A stretch of 57,098 nucleotides of DNA, taken from an uncultured Ruminococcus sp. (lineage in GTDB: Bacteria > Bacillota > Clostridia > Oscillospirales > Ruminococcaceae). The notes below the pieces were generated by a model, which made no database searches, was not told the DNA's origin, and worked only from the letters and a program-made list of their open reading frames with translations. The position numbers and the translations under genes were made by a program. The stretch spans positions 1 to 57,098 of the forward strand of contig CAJTWQ010000006.1 of NCBI GenBank assembly GCA_910579835.1, in the 5' to 3' direction. This document shows, piece after piece, positions 19,173 to 27,501 of the stretch. The first letter of the stretch is position 1; every line of letters begins with the position of its first letter.

Positions 19173-20216
19173 ATGAAAAAAATTCAAATAAATACAAGCA
19201 GTCCGTATGATGTTATTATTGAAAGAGACGGACTGAAAAAATGCGGCAAATATATCAGAAGTATTACAAATTCTACAAAAGCTGCAATTATAACTGATGA
19301 TATTGTCGGTGCGCTTTATGGTCAAACTATAATCAATTCTCTTTCAGAAAGCGGATTTGAATGCAGTACGTTTACCTTTCCAAATGGCGAACAATCAAAA
19401 AATCTTTCCGTTTTCGGAGATATACTGGACTTTCTGTGTGAAACCGGCATAACGCGAAGCGACGTAATAATTGCTCTTGGCGGCGGCGTTGTCGGTGATA
19501 TTACCGGATTTGCAGCAGCTTCATATCTCAGGGGAGTTGATTTTGTTCAAATTCCGACTACCCTTCTTGCACAGATCGACTCGTCTGTTGGAGGAAAAAC
19601 TGCTATCGATATAAAAGACGGAAAAAATCTTGTGGGAGCCTTCAAGCAGCCGGCGCTTGTCATATGCGACAGCAATACACTGAAAACTCTTGCCCCTGAA
19701 ATTCTTTCTGATGGAATGGCAGAGGCTGTAAAATACGGTATGATACGCGATAATAAACTCTTTCAGCTTATAAACGATCATGATTTGAATAGTATTGATA
19801 AAGCAATGGATGAAATGGTATTTACATGCATTGATATTAAACGCGATGTGGTAGAACACGATGAATTTGACAAAGGCGAACGGATGATTCTTAATTTTGG
19901 ACACACTCTCGGTCATGCGCTTGAAGGATGGCATGAATACAGGAATTTTACTCATGGTATGGGAGTCGCTGCAGGAATGTGTATGATTACTGAAAGACTT
20001 TGCGAAAAATCACTTTTGGACAAGCTTAAAGAATGTCTGGAAAAATACAAACTTCCTACCGGTACAGATATTCCGATGAATGAGCTTCTCCCTTTCTGCC
20101 GCAAGGATAAAAAGCGTGAATCCGACCATCTGAGATACATTATCTGTAGAACAATCGGCAAAGCGGAGATCATAAAGGTCACATTTGAAGAATTCTGCAA
20201 ACTAATGGAGGCGTAA
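19173..20216 (+). CDS. aroB: 3-Dehydroquinate synthase
   Basis: 347 aa. NAD-binding GGGVVGDITGFAA, substrate loop DSSVGGKTAIDI and the metal-binding His pair in NFGHTLGHALE. It makes 3-dehydroquinate from DAHP, step two of the shikimate pathway. It begins 24 nt after the third membrane gene and ends 1 nt before aroA, within the same transcript. Confidence 0.96.
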   Translation: MKKIQINTSSPYDVIIERDGLKKCGKYIRSITNSTKAAIITDDIVGALYGQTIINSLSESGFECSTFTFPNGEQSKNLSVFGDILDFLCETGITRSDVIIALGGGVVGDITGFAAASYLRGVDFVQIPTTLLAQIDSSVGGKTAIDIKDGKNLVGAFKQPALVICDSNTLKTLAPEILSDGMAEAVKYGMIRDNKLFQLINDHDLNSIDKAMDEMVFTCIDIKRDVVEHDEFDKGERMILNFGHTLGHALEGWHEYRNFTHGMGVAAGMCMITERLCEKSLLDKLKECLEKYKLPTGTDIPMNELLPFCRKDKKRESDHLRYIICRTIGKAEIIKVTFEEFCKLMEA

Positions 20217-20217
20217 A

Positions 20218-21444
20218 ATGAATATATGCATTACCCCGTCTTTTCTTTCCGGCAGAGTTGAAATACCAGCGTCAAAAAGCTGTGCTCATCGTGCGCTGAT
20301 CTGTGCTGCGCTGGCACAGGGAATATCCGTTATAAGCGGCGTCAGTATGTCAAAGGATATTGAAGCTACTATCGGAGCAATGACAGCACTCGGCGCTGAC
20401 TTTAAAATAAATGAAAACAGGATCATCGTAACAGGCATAACGGAAGCTCCTGAAAAGGCTGATATTAACTGCAATGAAAGCGGTTCTACACTCAGGTTTA
20501 TTATGCCGGTTGCTGCCGCTCTCGGAACAGAATCAACATTTATTGGCAGAGGACGTCTCCCACAGAGACCTGTCGATATATATAAGCGTGAACTTTCAAA
20601 AAACGGAGCAGAATTTCTTGCGCTGGAAATGCCCTATATCATTAGAGGAAATCTCAAAGGCGGTATATATAATATTGAGGGCGATGTTTCCTCACAATTT
20701 GTGACAGGACTTCTTTTTGCTCTGCCTCTTCTTGCAGAAGATTCTGAGATCGTGCTTACCTCTTGTCTGGAATCACGTCCCTATGTTGATATTACTATTG
20801 ATATTATGCGTCATTTCGGCATAAAGATTCAGGAAATACAAAACGGATTTCATATAAAAGGAAATCAAAAGTATATCCCTCATGATGAGCAGGTTGAAGG
20901 GGACTATTCTCAGGCGGCTTTTTTCTATACTGCAAATGCACTGGGTGCTGATATTGAACTTGAAAATCTTAATGAAAACAGCGTTCAGGGAGACAAAAGG
21001 ATAATTGAAATTATAGGACAAGCATGTCATGATGGAAAAATAGGCTCGTTCCGCGCCGACTGCTCAGATATTCCGGACCTCGTTCCTATACTCACAGTAC
21101 TTGGAGCTTTCGGCAGCGGTGAATCTGTAATCTATAACGCTAAAAGACTTAAAATAAAGGAAAGCAATCGTTTAGAAGCTTCGGCATCCCTTATTAATTC
21201 TCTAGGCGGAGATATAGAAGTCACAGACGATGGATTAATAATACGTCCAGTGCAGTATATGCATGGCGGAGAGGTGGACAGCTTCGGTGATCACAGAATT
21301 GTTATGGCTGCGGCAATAGCGGCTTCTGCTGTAAACAGCAGTGTGATTATACGTGGTGCTGAAGCCGCAGAAAAATCATATCCCAATTTCTTTAAAGATT
21401 ATACGCAGCTCGGAGGTAAGATCAATGTCATCAATCTGGAATAA
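20218..21444 (+). CDS. aroA: EPSP synthase (3-phosphoshikimate 1-carboxyvinyltransferase)
   Basis: 408 aa. Substrate motifs NESGSTLRF, GDVSSQFVTG and RLKIKESNRL, and the end motif GDHRIVMAAA are intact. It joins PEP to shikimate 3-phosphate. The 3' end overlaps aroC by 20 nt, and the aroC binding site lies inside it. Confidence 0.95.
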   Translation: MNICITPSFLSGRVEIPASKSCAHRALICAALAQGISVISGVSMSKDIEATIGAMTALGADFKINENRIIVTGITEAPEKADINCNESGSTLRFIMPVAAALGTESTFIGRGRLPQRPVDIYKRELSKNGAEFLALEMPYIIRGNLKGGIYNIEGDVSSQFVTGLLFALPLLAEDSEIVLTSCLESRPYVDITIDIMRHFGIKIQEIQNGFHIKGNQKYIPHDEQVEGDYSQAAFFYTANALGADIELENLNENSVQGDKRIIEIIGQACHDGKIGSFRADCSDIPDLVPILTVLGAFGSGESVIYNAKRLKIKESNRLEASASLINSLGGDIEVTDDGLIIRPVQYMHGGEVDSFGDHRIVMAAAIAASAVNSSVIIRGAEAAEKSYPNFFKDYTQLGGKINVINLE

Positions 21445-22480
21445 CAGAATTTCCATTTCAATCTTCGGCGAAACAAAAGGACCAGCTATCGGAATCACAA
21501 TTGACAATCTTCCTTCGGGAGAGTATATCAGTACCGACGAGCTTTCTGCATTCATGACAAGAGGAAACTCAAAAATCATGGGTGACAGTTCATATCAGAA
21601 TAGACCGCTTCCCCATATCATGTCCGGAATAGTCAACAACAAGACAACCGGAATGCCTCTTTGTGCATTTCTTCAAAATTGTTCACGAACATCTTCGCCT
21701 CAAGCTCCCCTCTCCCCTCTTCCTCGAACCGGTCATGCTGATTATACCGGCGCAGCTCGATACAAGGGCTTCTGCGATGTTATAAACAGTGATCGTACTG
21801 CCGATCGTTTTACACTTCCTCTATGCTTTGCAGGAGCAGTCTGCGGTCAGATACTCCAGCGTCGCGGAATATATACCGGTGCTCATATCCTTAGTATACA
21901 TAATATAAAGGACAATCCGTTCGATCCGGTCAATGTAAGCAGAGACGCTGTTTTAAGCATAAGAAAAAAAGATTTCCCTGTAATTAATGATCGTAAAGGC
22001 TGGCTTATGACCGAAGACATCAAACATGCAGCTGAATCGGGAGAATCATTGGGCGGCGTTATTGAATGCGCTGCGGTTAACGTTCCTGCCGGTATCGGCT
22101 CTCCGGTTTTCGATGGTCTTGAAAATAATATAGCACAGTTGATTTTTGGTATACCAGGAATTTCAGGTCTTGAATTTGGTTCAGGATTTACAGCGGCAAA
22201 AATGTTAGGAAGTCAGAACAATGATGATTATTATGTAAATGACCACGGATATATTTTAACAAAAACAAATCATCACGGTGGTGTTCTCGGAGGTCTCTCA
22301 TCCGGAATGCCTGTTACTCTGAACGTTGCTGTTAAGCCTCCCATGCTGTCTGCCGATTTAAAAGAATCACCCATAAATACCAGTGAAGCATGCATTGTTC
22401 CGAAACTTGTTTCATGTGTGGAATCAGCCGTGAATATTGCATTGCTTTCACATATGTTAGATTATCCGAATTTTTGCTAA
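21425..22480 (+). CDS. aroC: Chorismate synthase-like protein with altered active-site motif
   Basis: 351 aa; the ATG at 21425 has GGAGG (21412-21416) 8 nt upstream. The fold signatures are present: TGHADYTGAARY, VPAGIGSPVFD and TNHHGGVLGGLSSGMP. However, the family signature GESHG, whose His is catalytic, reads GETKG here, and the region that is normally GGGHFSGR reads NSDRTADR. It should make chorismate from EPSP with reduced FMN, but the substitutions leave open whether it is active, divergent, or works with another copy elsewhere. Confidence 0.85.
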   Translation: MSSIWNNRISISIFGETKGPAIGITIDNLPSGEYISTDELSAFMTRGNSKIMGDSSYQNRPLPHIMSGIVNNKTTGMPLCAFLQNCSRTSSPQAPLSPLPRTGHADYTGAARYKGFCDVINSDRTADRFTLPLCFAGAVCGQILQRRGIYTGAHILSIHNIKDNPFDPVNVSRDAVLSIRKKDFPVINDRKGWLMTEDIKHAAESGESLGGVIECAAVNVPAGIGSPVFDGLENNIAQLIFGIPGISGLEFGSGFTAAKMLGSQNNDDYYVNDHGYILTKTNHHGGVLGGLSSGMPVTLNVAVKPPMLSADLKESPINTSEACIVPKLVSCVESAVNIALLSHMLDYPNFC

Positions 22481-22489
22481 GGTGATATT

Positions 22490-23080
22490 ATGCAAGAAGA
22501 GAATATTTTGAAAATGGCTGAATTGGCCGACACAGAAATCAAAGATGTACCAACTCTCAATATTCTGATATGCTATCTTCTGTACAAAATTAAAAGACCC
22601 GTGGAGACTGAACAGCTTTATGAAATTGCTATTGGAACAGGAATAGTAAACTACTTTTATTATCAAGACTCTATTGACTATCTTATTAAAAACACATTAA
22701 TTTCCGCTTCTGAAGATGACGGAAAAATGTTTTATATACTTGAAGCAAAGGGAATAGAATGTGCTAGACAGCTGAAAAGCTATGCTCCTAAATCATATCG
22801 TGACAAACTTGTACTTGCAGCGCTTCGTTATTTTGCACGTATCAAAGCTGAGCATGAAATGAAAATTGAATATCTTCCGGTTGAGAATGGATATTATGCC
22901 AGGGTCTGCTGTCTTGACAAGGACTGTGATTTAATGGATCTCAAGCTTTATGCGCCTGATTTAACTCAGGCTAAGCTTATTGGAGAAAAAATAATGTTAA
23001 ACCCTGCCGGATTTTATGGAAAAATTGTTGATCTTGCTCTTTCCAACGAGGAACTGCCATATGATTTAAGCGATAATTAA
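22490..23080 (+). CDS. DUF4364 family protein
   Basis: 196 aa. Helical N-terminus with a winged-helix-like stretch (LNILICYLLYKIKRPVETEQLY ... is the recognisable part), then an alpha/beta half; typical of DUF4364, found across Clostridia. It may be a DNA-binding regulator. Last gene of the operon, 9 nt after aroC. Confidence 0.8.
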   Translation: MQEENILKMAELADTEIKDVPTLNILICYLLYKIKRPVETEQLYEIAIGTGIVNYFYYQDSIDYLIKNTLISASEDDGKMFYILEAKGIECARQLKSYAPKSYRDKLVLAALRYFARIKAEHEMKIEYLPVENGYYARVCCLDKDCDLMDLKLYAPDLTQAKLIGEKIMLNPAGFYGKIVDLALSNEELPYDLSDN

Positions 23081-23086
23081 CTACCG

Positions 23087-23116
23087 CTCCTGCAGTATTA
23101 GATGCAGGAGTTTTTT
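23087..23116 (+). terminator. Terminator of the ExbB/ExbD-aro operon
   Basis: Stem CTCCTGCA/TGCAGGAG with an 8-nt loop and TTTTTT. It is 6 bp after the DUF4364 stop. Confidence 0.92.
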
Positions 23117-23125
23117 AAAAAAGAC

Positions 23126-23154
23126 TTGAAAAATGTCTGAAAATATGGCATAAT
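23126..23154 (+). promoter_or_regulatory. Promoter of guaA
   Basis: TTGAAA (23126-23131), 17 bp, CATAAT (23149-23154). The leader would be about 175 nt. Confidence 0.75.
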
Positions 23155-23162
23155 ATAATTAG

Positions 23163-23272
23163 AGCTTATTCAGTACGTCTGTATATGATTTTGGAGCACA
23201 ATTCTGATACTGACATATAATTGTTCGGCAGCAAGATTAGTTCCGAATTTGTCCAAAGGTACTGAATAAACT
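23163..23272 (+). repeat. Inverted-repeat element in the guaA leader: structured RNA or MITE
   Basis: AGCTTATTCAGTAC (23163-23176) and the complement of GTACTGAATAAACT (23259-23272) match at 13 of 14 positions. Between them TATATG/CATATA (23182-23187 with 23214-23219) and TTCGG/CCGAA (23224-23228 with 23243-23247) can pair, giving a three-way junction in the RNA. No purine riboswitch core is present. Terminal repeats on a 110-bp unit also suit a MITE; no target duplication is evident. Confidence 0.5.
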
Positions 23273-23336
23273 TCTTTAAATAAATTTTGGCGTAAAAATA
23301 TAAATATGCAATCCACTCGCTTTTAAGGAGGTAAAT

Positions 23337-24890
23337 ATGGCGAATCAGCTTTGTATTGTGCTTGACTTCGGTGGGCAGTATAATCAGCTTATTGCAAGAC
23401 GTGTCCGTGACTGCGGCGTTTATTGTGAGATCAGAAGTTATACCACGCCACTGGAAGAAATAAAGACTCTCAACCCTATGGGAATAATCTTTACAGGTGG
23501 TCCTAACAGTGTTTATGAGGAAAACTCTCCCCATATTGCAAAGGAGATATTTGACCTTGGAATCCCGATTCTTGGCATATGCTACGGATGTCAGGTTGTT
23601 GCGTACACCCTGGGCGGTGAAGTAAGCAGCTGTACAAAAAGTGAATACGGAAAAATTGAAATAACTCAGTCTGAAGGAGGTCTGCTTTTTGGTGATATTC
23701 CTGAAAAAAGCGTTGTATGGATGAGTCATACCGACTATGTCAGCAAGCTACCGGAGGGATTCAGAGTCACAGCAGCATCATCTGACTGTCCTGCCGCTGC
23801 TTTTGAAAATCCCCAAAAAAAGCTATATGCCGTACAGTTCCATCCGGAGGTAACTCACAGCGAATACGGAAAAAATATTTTTCGCAATTTCTTATATAAT
23901 GTATGCAGCTTTTCCGGCGACTGGAAAATGGATAACTTCATTGATACAACGGTTGCACAGCTGCGTGATCAAATCGGGGATAAAAATGTAATTCTAGGGC
24001 TTTCCGGCGGAGTTGATTCATCCGTTGCCGCCGCTTTGCTCAGCCGTGCGGTTGGAAATCAACTTACCTGCGTATTTGTGGATCAGGGGCTTATGCGTAA
24101 GGACGAGGGGGATTTTGTTGAAGAAACATTCACAAAGCTTTTTGATATGAATTTTGTCCGCGTAAACTGTCAGGATCAATTTCTCGAAAAACTAAAGGGC
24201 GTCTCTGAACCGGAATCCAAAAGAAAAATAATCGGTACGGAATTTTACAATGTTTTCTGGAATAAAATAAGGGAGTGTGGTACTGACGGATATTTTGCTC
24301 AGGGAACTATCTATCCTGACCGCATCGAATCCGGTAAGGGAAACAAGTCCGGCAAGGGAAAAACAGACGTTATAAAAACACATCATAATATGGTGGAAAT
24401 GCCGATAGATATTCAGTTTGCAGGTACTATCGAACCGCTCAAGGATCTCTTTAAGGACGAGGTTCGTGCAGTTGGCGAAAAGCTCGGCATCCCACACGAG
24501 CTTGTCTGGAGACAGCCTTTTCCGGGTCCAGGTCTTGGCGTAAGGATAATCGGAGAGATAACAAAAGAAAAAATCAGTGTTCTTCAGGAGGCTGACGCTG
24601 TTCTTCGTGACGAAATAGCCAAAAGTGGAATTGAAGATACGCTCAAGCAGTTTTTCGCCGTTCTCCCCGATGTTAAAACCGTGGGCGTTATGGGCGATCA
24701 TCGTACATACGATCATCTTATCGCTATCCGTGCTGTGACCACCGATGATTTTATGACCGCCGATTGGGCACGCATCCCCTATGACATCCTTGCCCGCGTT
24801 TCAAATCGTATAACCAACGAGGTAGAACATGTAAACAGGGTTGTTTATGATATTACCTCTAAACCGCCGGGAACGGTTGAGTGGGAATAA
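23337..24890 (+). CDS. guaA: GMP synthase (glutamine-hydrolysing)
   Basis: 517 aa. Glutaminase part with catalytic Cys in GICYGCQVVA and HPEVTHSE, the ATP pyrophosphatase loop LGLSGGVDSSVAAALL, and the C-terminal dimerisation domain ending in EWE. It turns XMP into GMP. AAGGAGG precedes the ATG. The last codons form part of a 14-bp sequence repeated at 42428, and remnants of mobile elements follow, as expected of a known integration hotspot. Confidence 0.97.
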   Translation: MANQLCIVLDFGGQYNQLIARRVRDCGVYCEIRSYTTPLEEIKTLNPMGIIFTGGPNSVYEENSPHIAKEIFDLGIPILGICYGCQVVAYTLGGEVSSCTKSEYGKIEITQSEGGLLFGDIPEKSVVWMSHTDYVSKLPEGFRVTAASSDCPAAAFENPQKKLYAVQFHPEVTHSEYGKNIFRNFLYNVCSFSGDWKMDNFIDTTVAQLRDQIGDKNVILGLSGGVDSSVAAALLSRAVGNQLTCVFVDQGLMRKDEGDFVEETFTKLFDMNFVRVNCQDQFLEKLKGVSEPESKRKIIGTEFYNVFWNKIRECGTDGYFAQGTIYPDRIESGKGNKSGKGKTDVIKTHHNMVEMPIDIQFAGTIEPLKDLFKDEVRAVGEKLGIPHELVWRQPFPGPGLGVRIIGEITKEKISVLQEADAVLRDEIAKSGIEDTLKQFFAVLPDVKTVGVMGDHRTYDHLIAIRAVTTDDFMTADWARIPYDILARVSNRITNEVEHVNRVVYDITSKPPGTVEWE

Positions 24891-24892
24891 TA
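24879..24892 (+). repeat. Attachment-site core at the guaA 3' end
   Basis: GAGTGGGAATAATA covers the last guaA codons and the stop and occurs again, same orientation, at 42428-42441. Downstream GGCAAC is repeated at 24950, 24961 and 24981; the first two are 11 bp apart, like integrase arm sites. Confidence 0.7.
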
Positions 24893-25013
24893 CAAACATT
24901 TGCTAAAACAGCGTAATACCGTACTTTTGGTGGAATAGTTAAGCTGAATGGCAACGATTTGGCAACATTTCTTGATTATCGGCAACAGTATAAAAATAAT
25001 TGTCTGAAAAGAT

Positions 25014-25054
25014 AAGAGCTATCTGATTTTTGAAAAATCGGATAGCTCTTTTGG
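25014..25054 (+). terminator. Strong hairpin terminator after guaA
   Basis: An 18-bp stem with one G-U pair (AAGAGCTATC ... GATAGCTCTT) followed by TTTTGG. It is 124 bp beyond the guaA stop and probably belongs to the former element or ends guaA. Confidence 0.8.
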
Positions 25055-25259
25055 TATTTATAACTTAGAGAAATACCATAGAAACGTATAATTGTTGAAG
25101 CACGCCTTTTCACTATTATCATCAATCACATAGATACCGTCGATGATATAGGAATATCCATATTCAGCTCCAATCTTAAAACTCCCCTCAGAAGGAATAT
25201 GGTGACATTTACATTTACTCATTGCTATTCTCTTTCATTTTTCTGAGGGCAGCTTCATC

Positions 25260-25640
25260 TCACTCCGCTTTCGACCTCGGATATCGATACCTCCACGCAT
25301 CATATTCCTCACGGGTAATCTCCCCGTCACGATACTTCCGAGCCATTTCCTCCCATGGTTCGAGCAGGCCCATTATTTTTGTAAAGTTAGAGCCGTTCTG
25401 CCTGTTGATGCGGATACATACTTCACCGTCCAGCGTGTCAATTTTGAAACCGTACAAGTCCTCTAATGCAAATAGCGTGTGCATAAGCCCTGTGTAGCTG
25501 TCGATATTCGGCACATTCAAAGCTTCGGTCGATACATCAAGTGCACCGGCAAGCTGTTCCACAAGATCGGCTTTGGGAGTTCTCGAATCCAGCGTGACGA
25601 AGTGGGTGAGAGATTTCAATAATTCGGGGGCATTTAAGGT
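25260..25640 (-). pseudogene. C-terminal remnant of an element-type HTH regulator
   Basis: The frame from about 25640 to the stop at 25260 reads RTPKADLVEQLAGALDVST, LMHTLFALEDLYG and ends REEYDAWRYRYPRSKAE, matching the C-terminal part of XRE-type regulators on conjugative elements. The N-terminal DNA-binding part is missing; upstream the frame runs antisense through an IS3 fragment. Its last 30 residues resemble those of the orphan at 42556. Confidence 0.7.
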
Positions 25641-25662
25641 GAAGGATAACAGAACTCCGTAG

Positions 25663-25880
25663 GAAAATGAACTGATTGAACTCAGAAAGCGAGTAAAAGA
25701 GCTTGAAATGGAGGCTGATATTTTAAAACAGGCAGCGCTGATAATGGCACGAAAGTCGAAATGATTCTTGCTAATCGACATAAGTACAGTATCAGCGCAA
25801 TGTGCAGAAAACTGAAATCAGCTCCAACGTCTATGCCGACAGAGATGTACAGATCAGTCATAAAGACTCCTTTCCGATAG
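25663..25880 (+). mobile_element. IS3-family remnant (end of orfA, start of orfB)
   Basis: Plus-strand frame 25663-25764 reads ELIELRKRVKELEMEADILK ... ARKSK, the leucine-zipper tail of an IS3-type orfA. It overlaps, by ATGA at 25761, a frame MILANRHKYSISAMCRKLK to 25880, the start of orfB. Both are cut off and no terminal repeats remain. The overlap is the normal site of programmed frameshifting in IS3. Confidence 0.75.
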
Positions 25881-26212
25881 GCATCCATTCCATTTCAATG
25901 AATACACAGCCTAGCATGTGATACAGATATAGCCGTCAAGACGGCTTTCAACCAGCCGAATCATAATTTTTCATTGGATAAACTAATTGACTATACAACA
26001 GGTATGAGTCGGTCAATACCGACTTCCCGAGGAGGAATACATTTTTTATCCACAGTAAGAAACCGGATGTTTAATATGAAATTATCAACAGACTCTCCCC
26101 CTACCTCAAAATACTTGAAATGTATGCCCGAGAGGACAAAACGTGGTTTGATTTATGAGGGAACGAAGTTCCTGTACAAGATGATGAAAACATAAATTAA
26201 AAATATTACAAC
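25881..26212. other. Remnant region without a recognisable gene
   Basis: The stretch holds two small hairpins, AGCCGTC/GACGGCT (25931-25946) and GTCGGT/ACCGAC (26008-26023), and a 73-codon plus frame (25974) that lacks family features. I see no supported gene here. Confidence 0.4.
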
Positions 26213-26241
26213 TTGACTTTAATGTCTTATTGTGATATAAT
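26213..26241 (+). promoter_or_regulatory. Consensus promoter inside the remnant region
   Basis: TTGACT (26213-26218), 17 bp, TATAAT (26236-26241). It may transcribe the short ORF at 26284 and the integrase remnant. Confidence 0.75.
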
Positions 26242-26283
26242 ATTATAAGGCATTTAGTCGAGTTCGTTTGTGGGTGAATTGAA

Positions 26284-26394
26284 ATGTCTGAAAATTGTAT
26301 AGTTGCTTTACATTCCGATACGGATAGAATCAAAGCTGACCTATGGATTGGAAAGGCAGCCAGTCTTCACCATGAACGATCAAAGACATGGTAA
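26284..26394 (+). CDS. Short ORF of 36 aa, doubtful
   Basis: ATG at 26284 lies 43 bp after the promoter with a weak GGTGA before it. The peptide MSENCIVALHSDTDRIKADL has no recognised family, and it overlaps the start of the integrase remnant in another frame, so it may be a by-product of decay. Confidence 0.25.
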   Translation: MSENCIVALHSDTDRIKADLWIGKAASLHHERSKTW

Positions 26395-26587
26395 TGCAAG
26401 TATGATGTTGTTCAAAGGAGTGCCAGATAAATATGCGATGCAACGACTTGGGCAATCCAGCCCCAATATGGCAAAAAATGTTTATCAGCATCTTTACAGT
26501 AGCAATGAGCGAGAGGTTGAGGATGCCATGTCAGATACCTTTAAGGAGTTATATTCCACGAAATATTCCACGGATTATGCAGAATAG
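26345..26587 (+). pseudogene. C-terminal remnant of a tyrosine recombinase
   Basis: The frame reads NDQRHGNASMMLFKGVPDKY, AMQRLGQSSPNMAKNVYQHL, matching the end of phage/ICE integrases (normally HDLRH ... LGHSS ... Y). The catalytic Arg and Tyr are present, but His positions are changed (HDLRH to NDQRH, LGH to LGQ), and the N-terminal two thirds are missing. Probably the integrase of the element that used the guaA site. Confidence 0.8.
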
Positions 26588-26807
26588 CAGTATATAGGTA
26601 AAAATGGCACTATACCCAAGAGTTCAAATTTCTCAATCCACGCCAAGCAGATTTTCTGGAATCTGCAAAGCTACGGATGAAGTTTTCTTTATTCGTTTTT
26701 TATATCTAATGTTTCTATAGCTTACCTCTATCATTTTTTTAATAGAACTGTTTTTTGAAGCTTTAGAGGCGACTTATAATAGTATTTTATTGAGGAGGTA
26801 ATGACAT

Positions 26808-27440
26808 ATGCAGGTTGTTCTCTGCTCTTTAATCGGCTATCTTGTCGGCAATATTAATGCCGCATATATCATATCAAAGCTAAAAGGATTTGATATACGA
26901 GACCGTGGTTCAGGAAATGCCGGAGCATCAAACGTTATTATAACCATAGGAAAAAAAGCCGGTCTTATAACAGCAATATTTGACATAACAAAGGCGGCCG
27001 TTGCCGCTTCCACAGCTGCATATCTTTTTCCGCATCTCAAGTATGCGCGGATTCTCGGCGGTTCTGCATGTATTATTGGTCATATTTTTCCGTTTCTCAT
27101 GAAATTTCACGGAGGAAAGGGATTGGCGTGCCTGGCCGGTATGATCATATCATACAATCCACATATTTTTCTGTTGCTTCTCGCCATTGAGATCTTTCTT
27201 GGCTTTGGCCTTGACTACATATGCATTGTGCCAATTACCGGCTCTATTATGTTCACAGGCATTTATGCATTTATTACCGGTGATGCCACAGGTACTGTAA
27301 TTCTTGCATCTGTTTCTCTTGTTATTCTTTATAAACACATAGAAAATCTTCACAGGATCCAGCTCGGAACTGAGGCTCATATCAGTTTCTTGTGGAAAAA
27401 AGACCAGGAAATTGAAAGAATTAAGCATAACACAAACTGA
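26808..27440 (+). CDS. plsY: Acyl-phosphate:glycerol-3-phosphate acyltransferase
   Basis: 210 aa membrane protein. Motifs RDRGSGNAGASNV, KFHGGKGLA and the last conserved segment IENLHRIQLGTE define PlsY, which starts phospholipid synthesis by acylating glycerol 3-phosphate. GAGGAGG lies before the ATG. Terminator directly after. Confidence 0.95.
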   Translation: MQVVLCSLIGYLVGNINAAYIISKLKGFDIRDRGSGNAGASNVIITIGKKAGLITAIFDITKAAVAASTAAYLFPHLKYARILGGSACIIGHIFPFLMKFHGGKGLACLAGMIISYNPHIFLLLLAIEIFLGFGLDYICIVPITGSIMFTGIYAFITGDATGTVILASVSLVILYKHIENLHRIQLGTEAHISFLWKKDQEIERIKHNTN

Positions 27441-27447
27441 TAAACCG

Positions 27448-27475
27448 AAAAGCTCCCCCTCTGCGGGAGCTTTTT
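27448..27475 (+). terminator. Terminator of plsY
   Basis: Stem AAAAGCTCCC/GGGAGCTTTT with a 7-nt loop and a T-run, 7 bp after the stop. Confidence 0.9.
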
Positions 27476-27501
27476 ATATACTTAATGGAGATGATGATAT
27501 A

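Noticed and set aside
23160..23336. Purine riboswitch before guaA
   Set aside because: The three-way junction is suggestive, but the conserved junction and loop bases of purine riboswitches are not found.
25974..26195. 73-aa plus-strand ORF in the remnant region
   Set aside because: No family features or convincing ribosome-binding site, and it sits in decayed DNA.
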